From Acuticoccus sediminis (GTDB lineage: Bacteria > Pseudomonadota > Alphaproteobacteria > Rhizobiales > Amorphaceae), in NCBI RefSeq assembly GCF_003258595.1, contig NZ_QHHQ01000003.1, positions 744,001-808,000 on the forward strand: 64,000 bases of DNA. Direction: 5' to 3'. Position 1 is the stretch's first letter. Each line of letters opens with the position of its first letter. The position numbers and the translations under genes are program-made. Positions 1 to 9,558 of the stretch are shown piece after piece. The notes under the pieces are model-generated. The model ran no database searches. It was given only the letters and a program-made list of their open reading frames with translations, and was not told the origin of the DNA.

Positions 1-903
1 CGGCGAGACACCGTTGAGGATGAAGTTCACCATGTTCTGGACGAGCTTGTCGGCCGACTGGTCCTTGTCGGGGTCGCTGGCCGTCTCCAGGTCGAAGGCC
101 CAGTCGACCGCGATCTGGTGGCTCTCGACGGCCCAGCTCCGAAATGCGTCGGGATCGCCGAGCGGATGAGCCTCCAGCTCGGCAAAGGCGGACCGGGGAT
201 GGCGGTTCGTGAAGGTCAGGGCCGCGCGGTCGACTGCTTCGAGAGACGGGACCCGCAGCGCGTTGCTGTCCCAGAGGACGTGGAGGGGAATCGGCGTCCG
301 CGTCACCGGGTCCAGGACGTAGCTCATCGTCGCGCCCGCGTTGCCCGTCGGGAAGTCGGCCGAGAAGAGATCGCCGACATGCATCGGCTGGTGGATGTCC
401 CCGATGATGTGGAGCACCCAGCAGAGGGCGAACGCGCGCTCGGACGGGTCCGCCTCGGGGTTGCCCAGCATCGCGGAGGTCAGCGACAGAGCTTCGAGCG
501 CCTGCCCGGCGGGTCCGCCGCGCCGCGCCTCGGCCGCGGCGACCGCTTCGGGCGGCGCATCCTCGGCCAGCACCGGCCAGCGCGCCGAGTGCCATGTCAG
601 TCGATCGTTCGGAGTGAACTTGCTGTCGTCCGGCCAGCGCGCGCACTCGATGAACATCCGCCGCACGCGCTCCTTCCCCCTGGCGTCACCGACGGCCACC
701 CAGAACGGCGCCGGATCCGGATGCCTGAGAAATATGAGCCCCAGCTTGTCGATCAGGTCGGGACGGGCACGCTCGATCTCGGCGAAAGCGATGGCGGCGG
801 TCACCATGTGTCCGGGATGGTCCCAGGCACGGGCCACGTTCACCGTTGCAGGAAGCGCCGCAAGCGCCACGGCTGCAACTGCGCCAGTCCATCGCTTCGG
901 CAT
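1..903 (-). CDS. S1/P1 nuclease family protein, 3' end outside window
   Basis: Probable secreted zinc-dependent single-strand nuclease/3'-nucleotidase. About 301 codons are visible; the reading frame is open to the left edge, so the C-terminus is missing. A signal peptide (residues 1-26, ending VARA) is followed by a mature N-terminal WDHPGH, the Trp and His zinc ligands typical of the family. The motif HIIGDIHQPMHVGD near residue 165 supplies further His/Asp ligands. ATG at 903 is chosen because GGAGG lies 8 nt upstream of it; a second ATG at 909 would sit on the Shine-Dalgarno. It is next to decayed mobile DNA but itself looks intact. Family assignment is strong; substrate is unknown. Confidence 0.9.
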   Translation of the reverse strand, partial: MPKRWTGAVAAVALAALPATVNVARAWDHPGHMVTAAIAFAEIERARPDLIDKLGLIFLRHPDPAPFWVAVGDARGKERVRRMFIECARWPDDSKFTPNDRLTWHSARWPVLAEDAPPEAVAAAEARRGGPAGQALEALSLTSAMLGNPEADPSERAFALCWVLHIIGDIHQPMHVGDLFSADFPTGNAGATMSYVLDPVTRTPIPLHVLWDSNALRVPSLEAVDRAALTFTNRHPRSAFAELEAHPLGDPDAFRSWAVESHQIAVDWAFDLETASDPDKDQSADKLVQNMVNFILNGVSP

Positions 904-1324
904 GTCCATTTCCTCCCTGCCCTACGTGTCCTGATTTCGGCCAGCTATGCCTCGGGTCATGATGCCTCGGTTCGTGATGCCGCCTTCCGCGACGCCAATG
1001 ACTTCGCCCGCCGCCTGGCGTGCAGCGAGGGCTTCGCGCGTCCGGTCTCCCGGCCTCGCTCCCGTCCGGCCCGGAACCGGGTCGACTGACGGCACCGATC
1101 TCGATCTTGGCTTCGAGAATCCGAAGGCCGCGAAGTTTCCGATCGAGCAGTGATGGTCTGCGTCTCCAACACAGATCGCCGAGACACTATCCGCCATTCT
1201 GTTTCAATGATCCCCATCACGGGCGAGCGAGCCAAGCCCCCTCGCGCGATCGTGAGTTCGGCGTCCGGCCGAATGGCGGCTTCGGGTATTCGCAGGTGGG
1301 CCCGGAAACGGCCGCAAGCGGCAC
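904..1324. other. Gene-free spacer
   Basis: No convincing gene. Open frames on both strands lack ribosome sites and recognisable domains. The stretch separates the nuclease start from the right-hand terminal repeat of a decayed IS3-type element. Confidence 0.5.
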
Positions 1325-2480
1325 TGAACCGCCCCGGCATCACCGGAGGCTGTTTGGTTGAAGTCACGCCGCCATGACTTGCTCATCGGTCATCGTCGCG
1401 AATTCGACAGCTTCGAAGGAGCGCCACGGCCCGCGCCGATGAGTGACCTCAGTCTCGTAAAGGCCGTTGATCGTCTCGGCGAGAGCGTTGTCGTAGCTGC
1501 CGACGGAAGGCTCGACACCGGCTTCGGCGAGGCGTTCCGTGCAGCGGATGCTGACATATCGCGAGCCGCGGTCGCCATGGGTGCACCAGTCCGCTGCCGT
1601 GGACGGGTCGTCGTTCATGCAGGGCATGCTCGAGGGCATCCAGCACAAAGCCGGCATGAATTGCCCGGCTCACCCGCCAGCCGACGATGCGGCGGGCGTA
1701 GGCATCGATCACGAAGGCAATGTAGACGAAGCCCGACCAGGTCGACACGTAGGTGAAATCCGACAGCCACAGCGCGTTCGGCGCCGGAGCATGGAACACG
1801 CGGTTCACATGATCGAGCAGACATGGCGCCGACGTGCTGTGGGCCGTCGTCCGGATCGACTTGCCACGAATGACGCCTTGTAATCCGATCCCCTTCTTCA
1901 GCCGTTCGACGGTGCACCGGGCGACCTCGAGAAGAAACGCTCGATCTCCGGCTTCAGCGCCCGGTCCCGCGTCGCTCGCGGCGAGAGCTTTGGCGAATCA
2001 AGCCGCCGGGCGACGTTGCCATGGTAGGTCGATGGGGCGATCGGCAGCACTCGGCAGATCGGCTCGACCCCATACACACTGCGATGATCGTCGATGAACG
2101 CGATCATGTCTTCGACCGGGTCGAGCTCCGCCTGCGCGAAATAAGCCGATGCCTTACGCAGGATCTCGTTGGCCTGCCGTCACTCGCGGTTCTCCCGCTC
2201 GAGCGCCTTCAGCTTCGCGGCCATGTCCGTCGACACGCCGGCCCGCTTGCCCGCGTCGACCTCGGCCCTCTTCACCCACTCGTTCGGCGAGTGCGCCGAG
2301 CAACCGATCTTCGGGGCAGCCGACACGATCGCCTGCCAGCGCGAACGGTGTTCGTGCGCATGCTCGAGAACCGACCCTACCGCCCGTTCGCTCACCTCGG
2401 GTGAAAACTTGTTCCTGTCCTGCTCGTCATCGCTCCACCTTCTCAGGAGTTGGAGCCTCCGACAAACCCACGCCGTTCCT
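1325..2480 (-). mobile_element. Decayed IS3-family insertion sequence
   Basis: About 1.16 kb, the usual IS3-family size. Both ends keep related imperfect inverted repeats. Read outward, one end is GCCTCCG-6 nt-CCGGGGCGGTTCA finishing at 1325; the other is GCCTCCG-6 nt-CCACGCCGTTC finishing near 2479. Between them are fragments of OrfA (helix-turn-helix) and OrfB (DDE integrase core) on the minus strand. No clear 3-bp target duplication is visible. The element cannot make a functional transposase. Group within IS3 not determined. Confidence 0.75.
1364..2430 (-). pseudogene. IS3-family transposase OrfA/OrfB, multiply disrupted
   Basis: Translated pieces match the IS3 pattern. OrfA-like text ([20 protein letters not shown], then [12 protein letters not shown]) stops at an in-frame TGA near 2180, where the family normally continues ELRQANEIL; the next codons do read [20 protein letters not shown]. 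OrfB pieces include HRSVYGVEPICR, the DDE-region text WLSDFTYVSTWSGFVYIAFV, and SYDNALAETINGLYETEV. At least three frameshifts separate them. The start near 2430 is also out of frame with OrfA, and the OrfB C-terminus is missing after EAVEFAT. Clearly dead. Confidence 0.85.
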
Positions 2481-2551
2481 CTTGCGACAATTGCCGCGGT
2501 GCTTCTGACGGTCGCGTGTAATTCGGCGAGCGCCGCTAAGGGAGGCGCACG

Positions 2552-4234
2552 CTAGCGGGAGCGGACGAGGCCGGAGAAGGCGGCAACGGCGAGGAGGCTG
2601 AGCGCCCAGCCGGCTACCGTTATGAGGTGGATAATGCTCTTCACCAGTACGCCGAAGGGCTGGCGCGTGTCTGCGGACCAGTAGTCGCGCTGACCCGTTT
2701 GAAGGGCCGGAAGCATCGCATCGCCCGCGAACATCCACGCGTTGAACTTCGGGAAGCTCCCTGCTTCGGGAAGTGCCCTCCAGCACGCCAGCTGCGACTG
2801 GTCGGGCGCTGCGAGTCCCTCCCGGGTGTCCCCGAGCGAAACGAGATGAACCGTCTCGCCGACGGACCTCCCGCACTGCAACCATTCCGGCGAGCGCAGC
2901 ACGAGCGCGACGTTGGGCCGGATCGCGTCCCGGTTCTCCGCGGCGGCCATCAGAAGCGCACCGACGAACCACAGGGCGGCGAGCCATATCACGGCGAGAT
3001 GCGGTCGCAACCCGAAGCCGACGGTCACCAGGAGGACCGCGTCACGGACCGTGAGCGCCGTGCGTAGGAGCGGCGAGGCACGGGCGCGACGGGCTCGTCG
3101 CTGAAGCCGCTCCTTCTCGAAGAGGACAGCGCTCGCATCCTCGTGATGCCCCATGCGAGCGAGGACACCTGCGAGCGTCTCGTAGGGCTGGGGCCAGAAT
3201 CCGTCACCTGACCGGGTAGGATCCTGGAGTGCAAGCCAGCGCAGCCGTGTCGCCGCGTCCACCGGCGAGGCGAGGAACCCGCCGTATAGAAAGCCATTGA
3301 GCGAAAGGTCGCCCGGCCCGGGCCAGCTAGCCGGAGCGTCGACGAGAAGGCCGACGGTGGTGCCGTTGAGTTGCAGTAGTCCGTTTACTGTCGCGCTCTC
3401 GCGCAGGATGAACGCGCCGTCCACCGTTGCGCGTGCGAGGCCGAAGGCGGCTCCGCCCGGAGCCGACAGGTGCGCTCCGGACAGGTCGAGATCGCCGCCG
3501 ATATGCGCCCCGTCGAGAATTGCCTCCCCCTCCACGCTCGCCCGCCGCAGAGCAAGGTTTCCCGCGACGGTGATCCCGGATGCGTCGAACGCCACCGCGT
3601 CCGCCCGCGTGATCTCGAGCCCGATCGCCTCCAGGTCGCTCCCGACGGTGGCGTTCGCCAGCGAGATCCCCCCACGCACCCGTGCCCCTCGTAGGAAGAA
3701 GCCGCCACGTGTCTCGACGCCCGAGGCGTCAAGCGCGACGTCGAGTCCGCTGTCGAGGACGGCCGCATCGACGACAAGGCTGCCCCCGATCCGGCCGTTC
3801 CCGAGCCGCACCGCACCGTCAACCGCAGTGCTGCCGAGGCTCACGTCCCCGCGTGCCTCGATCCGCTCGGCGAGGAGGCCTGGAAGCGCAGACCCGTCGA
3901 GATGAAGGGCGTCTATCACTGCCGCACGCAGGACGAGCGTGCGCTCGAGTCGACAGTCGAAGAGGCCGAGTGAGCGGGCGATGCGGCAGCCCTCAAGGTC
4001 GAGCGTGCCCTCCACAAAGGCACCCGCGAGGCGGACCCCCTTCTCGTGGACGAACGGCACATCCTCTCCGCCGAGGAGGAGAACGCGAAGGAACGCTGCG
4101 CGGACGGTGCGGGCATCGTCGGGGCCTTCGGGTATCTCACCGTCCCCGAGACGCACGAACGTGCCGTCGCCGAGGCTGGCGAGAACGGCCCGTTCGGCGG
4201 TGCCCAGCGGCTCGAACGCCGCGAGGCGGGTCAC
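2552..4234 (-). CDS. Beta-helix (pentapeptide/bactofilin-like) membrane protein
   Basis: 560 residues starting with GTG. Residues about 60-320 are a long run of short irregular repeats alternating small and hydrophobic residues (patterns such as [18 protein letters not shown] and [16 protein letters not shown]). This is typical of right-handed beta-helix folds related to pentapeptide-repeat or bactofilin proteins. A basic segment ([13 protein letters not shown]) and two C-terminal transmembrane stretches follow (around 405-435 and 535-555), suggesting a membrane-anchored protein. No catalytic motif seen. It lies between decayed IS elements but is uninterrupted, so it may be island cargo still under selection. 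Function unknown. Confidence 0.75.
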   Translation of the reverse strand: MTRLAAFEPLGTAERAVLASLGDGTFVRLGDGEIPEGPDDARTVRAAFLRVLLLGGEDVPFVHEKGVRLAGAFVEGTLDLEGCRIARSLGLFDCRLERTLVLRAAVIDALHLDGSALPGLLAERIEARGDVSLGSTAVDGAVRLGNGRIGGSLVVDAAVLDSGLDVALDASGVETRGGFFLRGARVRGGISLANATVGSDLEAIGLEITRADAVAFDASGITVAGNLALRRASVEGEAILDGAHIGGDLDLSGAHLSAPGGAAFGLARATVDGAFILRESATVNGLLQLNGTTVGLLVDAPASWPGPGDLSLNGFLYGGFLASPVDAATRLRWLALQDPTRSGDGFWPQPYETLAGVLARMGHHEDASAVLFEKERLQRRARRARASPLLRTALTVRDAVLLVTVGFGLRPHLAVIWLAALWFVGALLMAAAENRDAIRPNVALVLRSPEWLQCGRSVGETVHLVSLGDTREGLAAPDQSQLACWRALPEAGSFPKFNAWMFAGDAMLPALQTGQRDYWSADTRQPFGVLVKSIIHLITVAGWALSLLAVAAFSGLVRSR

Positions 4235-4339
4235 GGACAGCTTCCGTCCCCGCCGGCTTTGCCAATGAGCCCAGCAAGAAACCGGACCGTCTGAAAGGCG
4301 TGGTGACCCGCGAGCAGTGGGCGACGCTGCCGCGCGCCG

Positions 4340-4552
4340 GGCGTATTCACCAAAGCCATCGTCACCTCTGCCTCACGTTCATCTCGGAACGCCCGGCAGC
4401 TGAAGACGTCAGGGACTGTTCCGCTTCGCCAATCGGAGAGGGTCAGCTTATCGCGTGACAGGCCGGCGGCAAGATATTCGCAGGCAATACGTCGTGTGGG
4501 ACTTTGTCCATGTCGCGATCGACGAGGCCACGCGCCTTGCCGTGTCATGGTC
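4340..4552 (+). pseudogene. IS481-family transposase remnant
   Basis: Plus-strand translation near 4430-4552 reads YRVTGRRQDIRRQ, then DFVHVAIDEATRLA and a stop. This matches the IS481 catalytic-core region (HRITG...RR...GWDFVHVAIDDATRLAY). Upstream bases from about 4390 resemble the preceding ELIHIDVKKLGRF segment but with several small deletions. Only a fragment of the roughly 320-residue transposase remains. The bases between it and the integrase remnant (4553-4688) hold no gene I can name. Confidence 0.65.
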
Positions 4553-4688
4553 CTAGCTTGATCGTGTGAGAGGGACGCCGCCGCCCGCACCTCGACGGCC
4601 TTCCCCGACACGAACGCGTTGCCGATCTCGGTGATGCCGCGCTCGAAGAGCGCTTCGCCCGCGATGTCGGGATCGTTCGCCAACCTCC

Positions 4689-5048
4689 ATGAAGATCAGC
4701 TTGTCTTTCGGCGCTTGCTCCACACGAGCACTAGGCGCTTCGAGATGGAAAACCGCCTGCGGCGCGTCTAGATCGGGCAATGCATTCGGGGAGTGGTTCA
4801 AGCGGGCGTGCGCGAAGACCGGCGTGACAAAATCGACACATGGTCTGTGTCACGAGTTTGGGTCGGCCGGGGCCGAAGCTGGACTCGGCAAAGCACACAT
4901 CGGCCCGATGTTGGGCCACGCGAGCCTCTCCGAAGCGGACACCTACACCAAGTCGGTGAACCGGAAGCGCATTGTCGAGGAGGGTATGGCGAGACTGGAG
5001 CAGGAACGGGATTTGGAAACCCGCCTGAAAAAACCTGGAAACTCGTGA
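4689..5048 (+). pseudogene. Tyrosine recombinase (phage integrase) C-terminal fragment
   Basis: The reading frame is 119 codons, but homology begins around 4785 (FGEWFKRACAKTGVTKSTHGL). It continues with LGHASLSEADTYTKSVNRKR, the C-terminal part of the catalytic domain with the nucleophilic Tyr region. The conserved HGLR motif has become HGLCH, so an active-site Arg is gone, and the N-terminal two thirds are missing. It ends 37 nt from the 3' end of tRNA-Ala, the classic position for an island integrase, so it is probably the remnant of the enzyme that brought the neighbouring mobile DNA. Confidence 0.75.
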
Positions 5049-5085
5049 CCTAAGCCGTTGATTTTCCACACGCCTATGGTCGGCG

Positions 5086-5161
5086 TGGTGGAGCCGAGGG
5101 GATTCGAACCCCTGACCTCTGCAGTGCGATTGCAGCGCTCTCCCAACTGAGCTACGGCCCC
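5086..5161 (-). tRNA. tRNA-Ala(CGC)
   Basis: A complete 76-nt cloverleaf. Acceptor GGGGCCG pairs with CGGCTCC, including the G3:U70 alanine identity pair. D arm GCTC/GAGC, anticodon stem CTGCA/TGCAG with loop ATCGCAC (anticodon CGC), T arm AGGGG-TTCGAAT-CCCCT, and encoded CCA. The 3' end faces the integrase fragment, making it a likely past integration target. Confidence 0.97.
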
Positions 5162-5213
5162 GTGCGCGGCACGATATGCGAGGCTACGACGCCAAAGTCA
5201 ACAAGCTTCGTGC

Positions 5214-5939
5214 GTGTTTGCACCTGAGGACCCCCTCGGGCTGTTGAAAGACCTGTGTGAAGGACCGGACGTGATCGTCTTCATCGAGATTCCCTTCTCC
5301 GCCGGACGCGGAGCGTTCCAGGCATTTACCAAGGCCCTGGGCGCCCAACGGGTCGGCTGGCTCGGCCGGAACGCCACCCTGGAGGATCTCACCTCGGCGG
5401 GCGCCGCTGACAAGTACGCCCTCGTCGGCGGGCGCTTCACCCTCGACGACGCTCTGAAGATGCAGGGCGTCACGCGATTCGCGACCGTCGCCGGCGACCC
5501 CATCCTGCGCATGATCTCGACCTGGAACGCCTGGGAGCGTCAGCACCGCCATCCGGACCACTGGGTCCCGCACACCTTCAGCCTGCGCGAGGCGCTCGAC
5601 GAGCGGGTGCTGCCGGTGATGGTCTCGACCGAGGCGATGATGCGCTCGCTGCGCAAGAAGGGCGTCGGGACCGAGATCGACCGGATCATGGCCGACCTCA
5701 CCGCCCTCCCCGTCACCGTGGGCTTCGGCGACCAGCCCGAAGCGTTCGCCGAGACCATCGCCGAACAGCTCGGCCTCGGGCCCGACGACCTCAACCCGAA
5801 TGCCTTCGCCGAGTTCGGCCGCGCGCCGAACAACACGGGGCTCTACCAGTCGCTGGTCAACGGCACCGTGCCCGACCGCACGCTCCACATGCGCCTCCTG
5901 GAGGCGGCCGGGGACTGGCCCGTCTGGACGACGCACTGA
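5214..5939 (+). CDS. Sulfotransferase-like hypothetical protein
   Basis: 241 residues with a GTG start. The N-terminal stretch VIVFIEIPFSAGRGAFQAF resembles the 5'-phosphosulfate-binding loop of sulfotransferases (FIHIPKTAGTS...). VAGDPILRMISTWNAW around residue 92 resembles their second conserved element (RDPxxRxxSxY). No signal peptide or membrane segment. If the family is right it would transfer sulfate from PAPS or act on a glycan or small molecule; the key Lys/Arg of the first loop is not clear, so activity is uncertain. It stands alone after tRNA-Ala and converges on the carbonic anhydrase gene. Confidence 0.6.
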   Translation: MFAPEDPLGLLKDLCEGPDVIVFIEIPFSAGRGAFQAFTKALGAQRVGWLGRNATLEDLTSAGAADKYALVGGRFTLDDALKMQGVTRFATVAGDPILRMISTWNAWERQHRHPDHWVPHTFSLREALDERVLPVMVSTEAMMRSLRKKGVGTEIDRIMADLTALPVTVGFGDQPEAFAETIAEQLGLGPDDLNPNAFAEFGRAPNNTGLYQSLVNGTVPDRTLHMRLLEAAGDWPVWTTH

Positions 5940-6017
5940 TCAGCGGTGCCGCCCGGGCGGTATCGCTCGAGCGGCAGGATGGCGCCCGCACCAACGCGGC
6001 GGGCAAGCCGGCCTTCG

Positions 6018-6575
6018 TCAGGCGGCGGCGCGGTTGGCTGCGGTGATGTCGATCTCGCGCAGGCCGTTGGTGAACTTCTCGGCGTTGCGGACGTAGCCGA
6101 GCCCCTGCTTGCGCAGCGTCTCGAACGTCGCCTCGTCGAGCTGGCGCACGACCTTGCCGGGCATGCCCACCACGAGGCTCCCGTCCGGGATCTCCTTGCC
6201 CTCGGTGATGAGCGCGCCCGCGCCGATGATGCAGTTGTTGCCGATGTTCGCCCCGTTGAGGACGATGGCGCCCATGCCGATCAGCGTGTTGTCGCCGATG
6301 GTGCAGCCGTGGATGATCGCCCGGTGGCCGACGGTGCAGCCCTTGCCGATCGTCGCCGGATAGCCGGGGTCGACGTGGACCATGACATGGTCCTGAATGT
6401 TCGTGCCCTCGCCGATGGTGATGGTGGTGTTGTCCCCGCGCAGCACGGCGCCGAACCAGATCCCGGTCTTCTCGCCGAGCACGACGTCGCCCATCACGTG
6501 CGCCCCCGGCGCGATCCATACGGATCCCGAGGCGGGCAAGGTGGGTCGAACGCCGTCGAGTTCGTAGATCGGCAT
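6018..6575 (-). CDS. Gamma-class carbonic anhydrase-like hexapeptide protein
   Basis: 185 residues of left-handed beta-helix hexapeptide repeats. MPIYELDG at the start and the core [18 protein letters not shown] are hallmarks of the YrdA/PaaY gamma-CA group. Putative metal ligands are the His residues in QDHVMVHVD and in [10 protein letters not shown]. These proteins are trimeric, hydrate CO2 or bind metal, and are often annotated only as transferase-like. ATG at 6575 is preferred because GGAGG lies 5 nt upstream. It follows phnE in the same direction with a 154-nt gap, so cotranscription is possible but not shown. Confidence 0.88.
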   Translation of the reverse strand: MPIYELDGVRPTLPASGSVWIAPGAHVMGDVVLGEKTGIWFGAVLRGDNTTITIGEGTNIQDHVMVHVDPGYPATIGKGCTVGHRAIIHGCTIGDNTLIGMGAIVLNGANIGNNCIIGAGALITEGKEIPDGSLVVGMPGKVVRQLDEATFETLRKQGLGYVRNAEKFTNGLREIDITAANRAAA

Positions 6576-6729
6576 GGTGTCCTCCAAAGGCAGGCCGGCT
6601 CACGGCGCCGGCTCGTTTTCCCCTGGATGATGGGCCGCCGACCCGCATGCTTTCAAGTCGCGGCGAGCGATGCCCTCCGGCGGTCTCGCGCAGGGTCGCT
6701 TCGCCGCACCGACAGGCCGCCTGAGGGCC

Positions 6730-7560
6730 TTACGTCACCATCCGGCGCAGGCGCTGGGAAACCATGTCCGTCAGCATGACCGTCAGGATGACGATGATGA
6801 GGATCGCGGAGGCCTCCGGATAGTAGAACCCGCGAATCGATTCGAAGAGGATCTGCCCGATGCCGCCGGCGCCGATGACCCCCAGCACCGTCGCCGAGCG
6901 CACGTTCGATTCGAAGCGGTAGAGGGAATAGCTCATCCACAGCGGCAGGACCTGCGGGATGACGCCGAACACCACCTCCTGAATGCGCGTCGCGCCCGTC
7001 GCGCGGATCCCCTCCACCGGCCGCGGGTCGATCGCCTCCACCGCCTCGGAGAAGAGCTTGGCGAGGACGCCCGTGGTGTGGACGAAGAGCGCCATCACGC
7101 CGGCGAACGGTCCGAGCCCCACGGCCACCACGAAGAGCACCGCGAAGACGATCTCGTGGATCGCGCGGAAGGAGTCCATCAGGCGGCGCACCGGCTGCCA
7201 GATGTACCAGGGCACCATGTTGTGGGACGACAGGATGCCCATCGGCACCGACAGCGCCACCGCCAGGATCGTCCCCCACAGCGCGATCTGCACCGTGACG
7301 ACCATCTCCTCGACGTAGTAGCGCCACTCGGAGAAGTCGGGCTTCGTGAACTCCGACGCGTACTCGCGCATGTTCGCCGAGTCGGTGAAGAGATAGGTCC
7401 AGCGTCCCATCTCCGCCGGCCCCCAGCTCCAGGCGAGCAGCGCCAGGAGGACGAGCCACATCGCGGCGTTGATGAGGGTTCGCGACCAGTCCCGTTTCAG
7501 CTCGAGACTGCGGGTCGGCATCCCCGCACCGCCCGCCCTGTGGCCTGCCGTATCGCTCAT
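6730..7560 (-). CDS. phnE: Phosphonate ABC transporter permease PhnE
   Basis: 276 residues with about six membrane spans (first at [18 protein letters not shown]). The binding-protein-dependent permease loop reads [19 protein letters not shown], the EAA-type contact site for the ATPase. C-terminal text [16 protein letters not shown] is typical of PhnE. It forms the membrane channel of a phosphonate/phosphate-ester importer with PhnC and PhnD upstream. ATG at 7560 is preferred; an in-frame codon further upstream at 7605 would overlap the terminator-like hairpin. No C-P lyase genes are in the window, so the catabolic enzymes must lie elsewhere. Confidence 0.9.
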   Translation of the reverse strand: MSDTAGHRAGGAGMPTRSLELKRDWSRTLINAAMWLVLLALLAWSWGPAEMGRWTYLFTDSANMREYASEFTKPDFSEWRYYVEEMVVTVQIALWGTILAVALSVPMGILSSHNMVPWYIWQPVRRLMDSFRAIHEIVFAVLFVVAVGLGPFAGVMALFVHTTGVLAKLFSEAVEAIDPRPVEGIRATGATRIQEVVFGVIPQVLPLWMSYSLYRFESNVRSATVLGVIGAGGIGQILFESIRGFYYPEASAILIIVILTVMLTDMVSQRLRRMVT

Positions 7561-7585
7561 GTTGCGTCGCCCATGGTGCGCCTTG

Positions 7586-7617
7586 CAAAAAAGACGGCGA
7601 GCCACAGGGCTCGCCGC
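7586..7617 (-). terminator. Intrinsic terminator/attenuator between phnD and phnE
   Basis: On the minus strand a perfect 9-bp stem (CGGCGAGCC/GGCTCGCCG, 4-nt loop) is followed by GTCTTTTTT. It sits between phnD and phnE within one transcription unit. Partial termination here would make more binding protein than permease, a common arrangement in ABC importers (inference). Confidence 0.8.
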
Positions 7618-7644
7618 CGGACGTGTCGATGGATCGCGGCGCGA

Positions 7645-8646
7645 TCAGCCCTGCTGCGCGTTGGCGTCGATCTGCGCCTGGAACTCTTTCTTCTGAGCCT
7701 CCAGCGCCTCGACCTTCGCCGCCTTCTCCTCGTCGGAGAGCTTGTCGTCGGCCTGGATCTTGGCCTGCTCCTTGGCGATCTCCATCACGCGGATCGGCAG
7801 GAGCTGGTCGTTGTTGGAGGCGCGGAAGGGCGCCCAGGCGAGACCCTCGAGCACGGCCTTCTCCTCGGCGACGTCACCGGCGGAATCCTCGGTGCCGTAG
7901 GTCAGGAAGAAGGTCTTGATCTTCTCCTTCACGTCGGCCGGCAGGTCCTTGCGCCACACGATCGGGTCGGAGGGGATCAGCGGCGACTTCCAGATGATCT
8001 TGATCTTCTCGAAGGCCTTGGGGTTGTTGGCCTCGATGCGGGCGAGGTTCTCGGTGTTGTTCGCCGCCGCGTCGACCTGGCCGTTGGCGACGGCCATGGC
8101 GTTCGTCTCGTGGTTGGCGTTCGTCACGTTCTTGAAGCACGCCTTCGGGTCGACGCCGTTGGCCGCGAACACGAAGGTCGTCGGGACGAGGAAGCCGGAG
8201 GTGGAGTTCGGGTCACCGAGGCCGAAGTTCAGCGACTGGTCGCACTTCAGGAGATCGTCGAGCGAGTTGAGCGGCGAATCCTTCGGGGCGAGGATCAGCG
8301 ACCAGTAGCCGGGGTTGCCGGCCGCATCGACGGTCTGGACGAAGATCTCGCCGTCCGAACGGTCGACGGCTTCCATCGCCGACTTGTTGCCGAACCAGGC
8401 GACCTGCACCTTGCCGAAGCGCATGCCCTCGATGACGCCGGCATAGTCGGACGCGAAGAACGGGTTCACGGGCATGCCGATCGCCGCTTCCATGTCCGAC
8501 AGGAACGGCTCCCACTGCTTGCGCAGGTTCTGCTGCGACTCGGTGGAGATGATGCCGAAGTTGATCTCGGTCACCTCTTGCGCCACGGCGGGCGCCGCGA
8601 TCGCGAACGACAGGGCCGCCGCGCCAAGCGTCTTGACGATGTTCAT
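7645..8646 (-). CDS. phnD: Phosphonate ABC transporter substrate-binding protein PhnD
   Basis: 333 residues. A signal peptide (ending APAVAQ) is followed by INFGIISTESQQNLRKQWEP and the diagnostic VAWFGNKSAMEAVDRSDGE and DPNSTSGFLVPTTFVF segments of PhnD proteins. It captures phosphonates in the periplasm for PhnE/PhnC. ATG at 8646 is chosen because GAGGAG lies about 7 nt upstream; the ATG at 8661 would contain that site. The last 50 residues are charged and helical. It is followed by a terminator-like hairpin before phnE. Confidence 0.93.
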   Translation of the reverse strand: MNIVKTLGAAALSFAIAAPAVAQEVTEINFGIISTESQQNLRKQWEPFLSDMEAAIGMPVNPFFASDYAGVIEGMRFGKVQVAWFGNKSAMEAVDRSDGEIFVQTVDAAGNPGYWSLILAPKDSPLNSLDDLLKCDQSLNFGLGDPNSTSGFLVPTTFVFAANGVDPKACFKNVTNANHETNAMAVANGQVDAAANNTENLARIEANNPKAFEKIKIIWKSPLIPSDPIVWRKDLPADVKEKIKTFFLTYGTEDSAGDVAEEKAVLEGLAWAPFRASNNDQLLPIRVMEIAKEQAKIQADDKLSDEEKAAKVEALEAQKKEFQAQIDANAQQG

Positions 8647-8674
8647 CGTGCTTCTCCTCATGTGGTTTTTCGGA

Positions 8675-9514
8675 TCAGGCGGTGGCCAGCTTCGGGCCGT
8701 GCAGGATCCCTTCGCGTGAGGCGTGCGGCTGGAAGGGTGCGTCGGGCAGCACCAGCTCCTCGGACGCCTCGCCGTAAAGCTCTTTCAGGAAGTCGGAGGT
8801 CAGCGCCGTGGAGGGGCCGTCGAAGGCGACCGCCCCGTCCCGCAGCGCGATCGTGCGCGGGCAGTAGCGCCGCGCATACTCCACCTGGTGAAGCGAGACG
8901 AGGACGGTGATGCCCTCGTCGCGGTTGATGGTGGCAAGGGTCTCCATGACCTTCTTCGCCGAGGCCGGATCGAGCGAGGCGATCGGCTCGTCGGCGAGGA
9001 TCACCTTCGCCTTCTGGACCAGGGCCCGGGCGATGGCGGCGCGCTGCTGCTGGCCGCCGGAGAGCGTCGAGGCGCGCCGGTGGGCCGTGTGGGCGATGCC
9101 GACGCGGTCGAGCGCCACGAGCGCGGCCTGCTTCTCCGCCCGGGTGAAGAGGCCGAGCGTCCCGCGCCACTGCGGCACATGGCCGAGCACGCCGACGAGG
9201 ACGTTGGTGATCACCGCGAGGCGGTTCACCAGGTTGAACTGCTGGAAGATCACACCGACACCGCGGCGGATCGTCTTCGCGTCGGCGGAGAGGCGGCCGT
9301 TGTGCTGCATCGTGCGCTCGCCGATCCGCACCAGCCCGCCCCGGGCATCGCCGCGGACGAGCCCGGCGATGTGCCGGATCAGCGTCGACTTTCCGGAGCC
9401 GGACGCGCCGATCAGCGCGACCATCTCGCCCGCCTCGACCGACAACGAGACGGCGTTCAGGGCCTTCTGGCCGCTGAACGACTTCGACAACTCTTCGACG
9501 CGAACGTCCGCCAT
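8675..9514 (-). CDS. phnC: Phosphonate ABC transporter ATP-binding protein PhnC
   Basis: 279 residues. Walker [10 protein letters not shown] (36-44), Q-loop FQQFNLV, signature [15 protein letters not shown] and Walker [13 protein letters not shown] followed by the H-loop [10 protein letters not shown] are all intact. It energises uptake through PhnE. First gene of the phnCDE unit; ATG at 9514 has GAGG 5 nt upstream. A Pho-box-like promoter precedes it, consistent with induction under phosphate limitation. Confidence 0.93.
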   Translation of the reverse strand: MADVRVEELSKSFSGQKALNAVSLSVEAGEMVALIGASGSGKSTLIRHIAGLVRGDARGGLVRIGERTMQHNGRLSADAKTIRRGVGVIFQQFNLVNRLAVITNVLVGVLGHVPQWRGTLGLFTRAEKQAALVALDRVGIAHTAHRRASTLSGGQQQRAAIARALVQKAKVILADEPIASLDPASAKKVMETLATINRDEGITVLVSLHQVEYARRYCPRTIALRDGAVAFDGPSTALTSDFLKELYGEASEELVLPDAPFQPHASREGILHGPKLATA

Positions 9515-9558
9515 GGGCACCTCGTTTGCTGGAGGTCCCTTAACGGTCGGACTTAACG

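Noticed and set aside
118..1089. Long plus-strand frame opposite the S1/P1 nuclease
   Set aside because: It is a GC-driven shadow; the minus strand carries clear zinc-site motifs and a ribosome site.
6670..8910. 746-codon plus-strand frame opposite phnE/phnD
   Set aside because: Arg/Asp/His-rich low-complexity text with no domain; both minus-strand genes beneath it are unmistakable.
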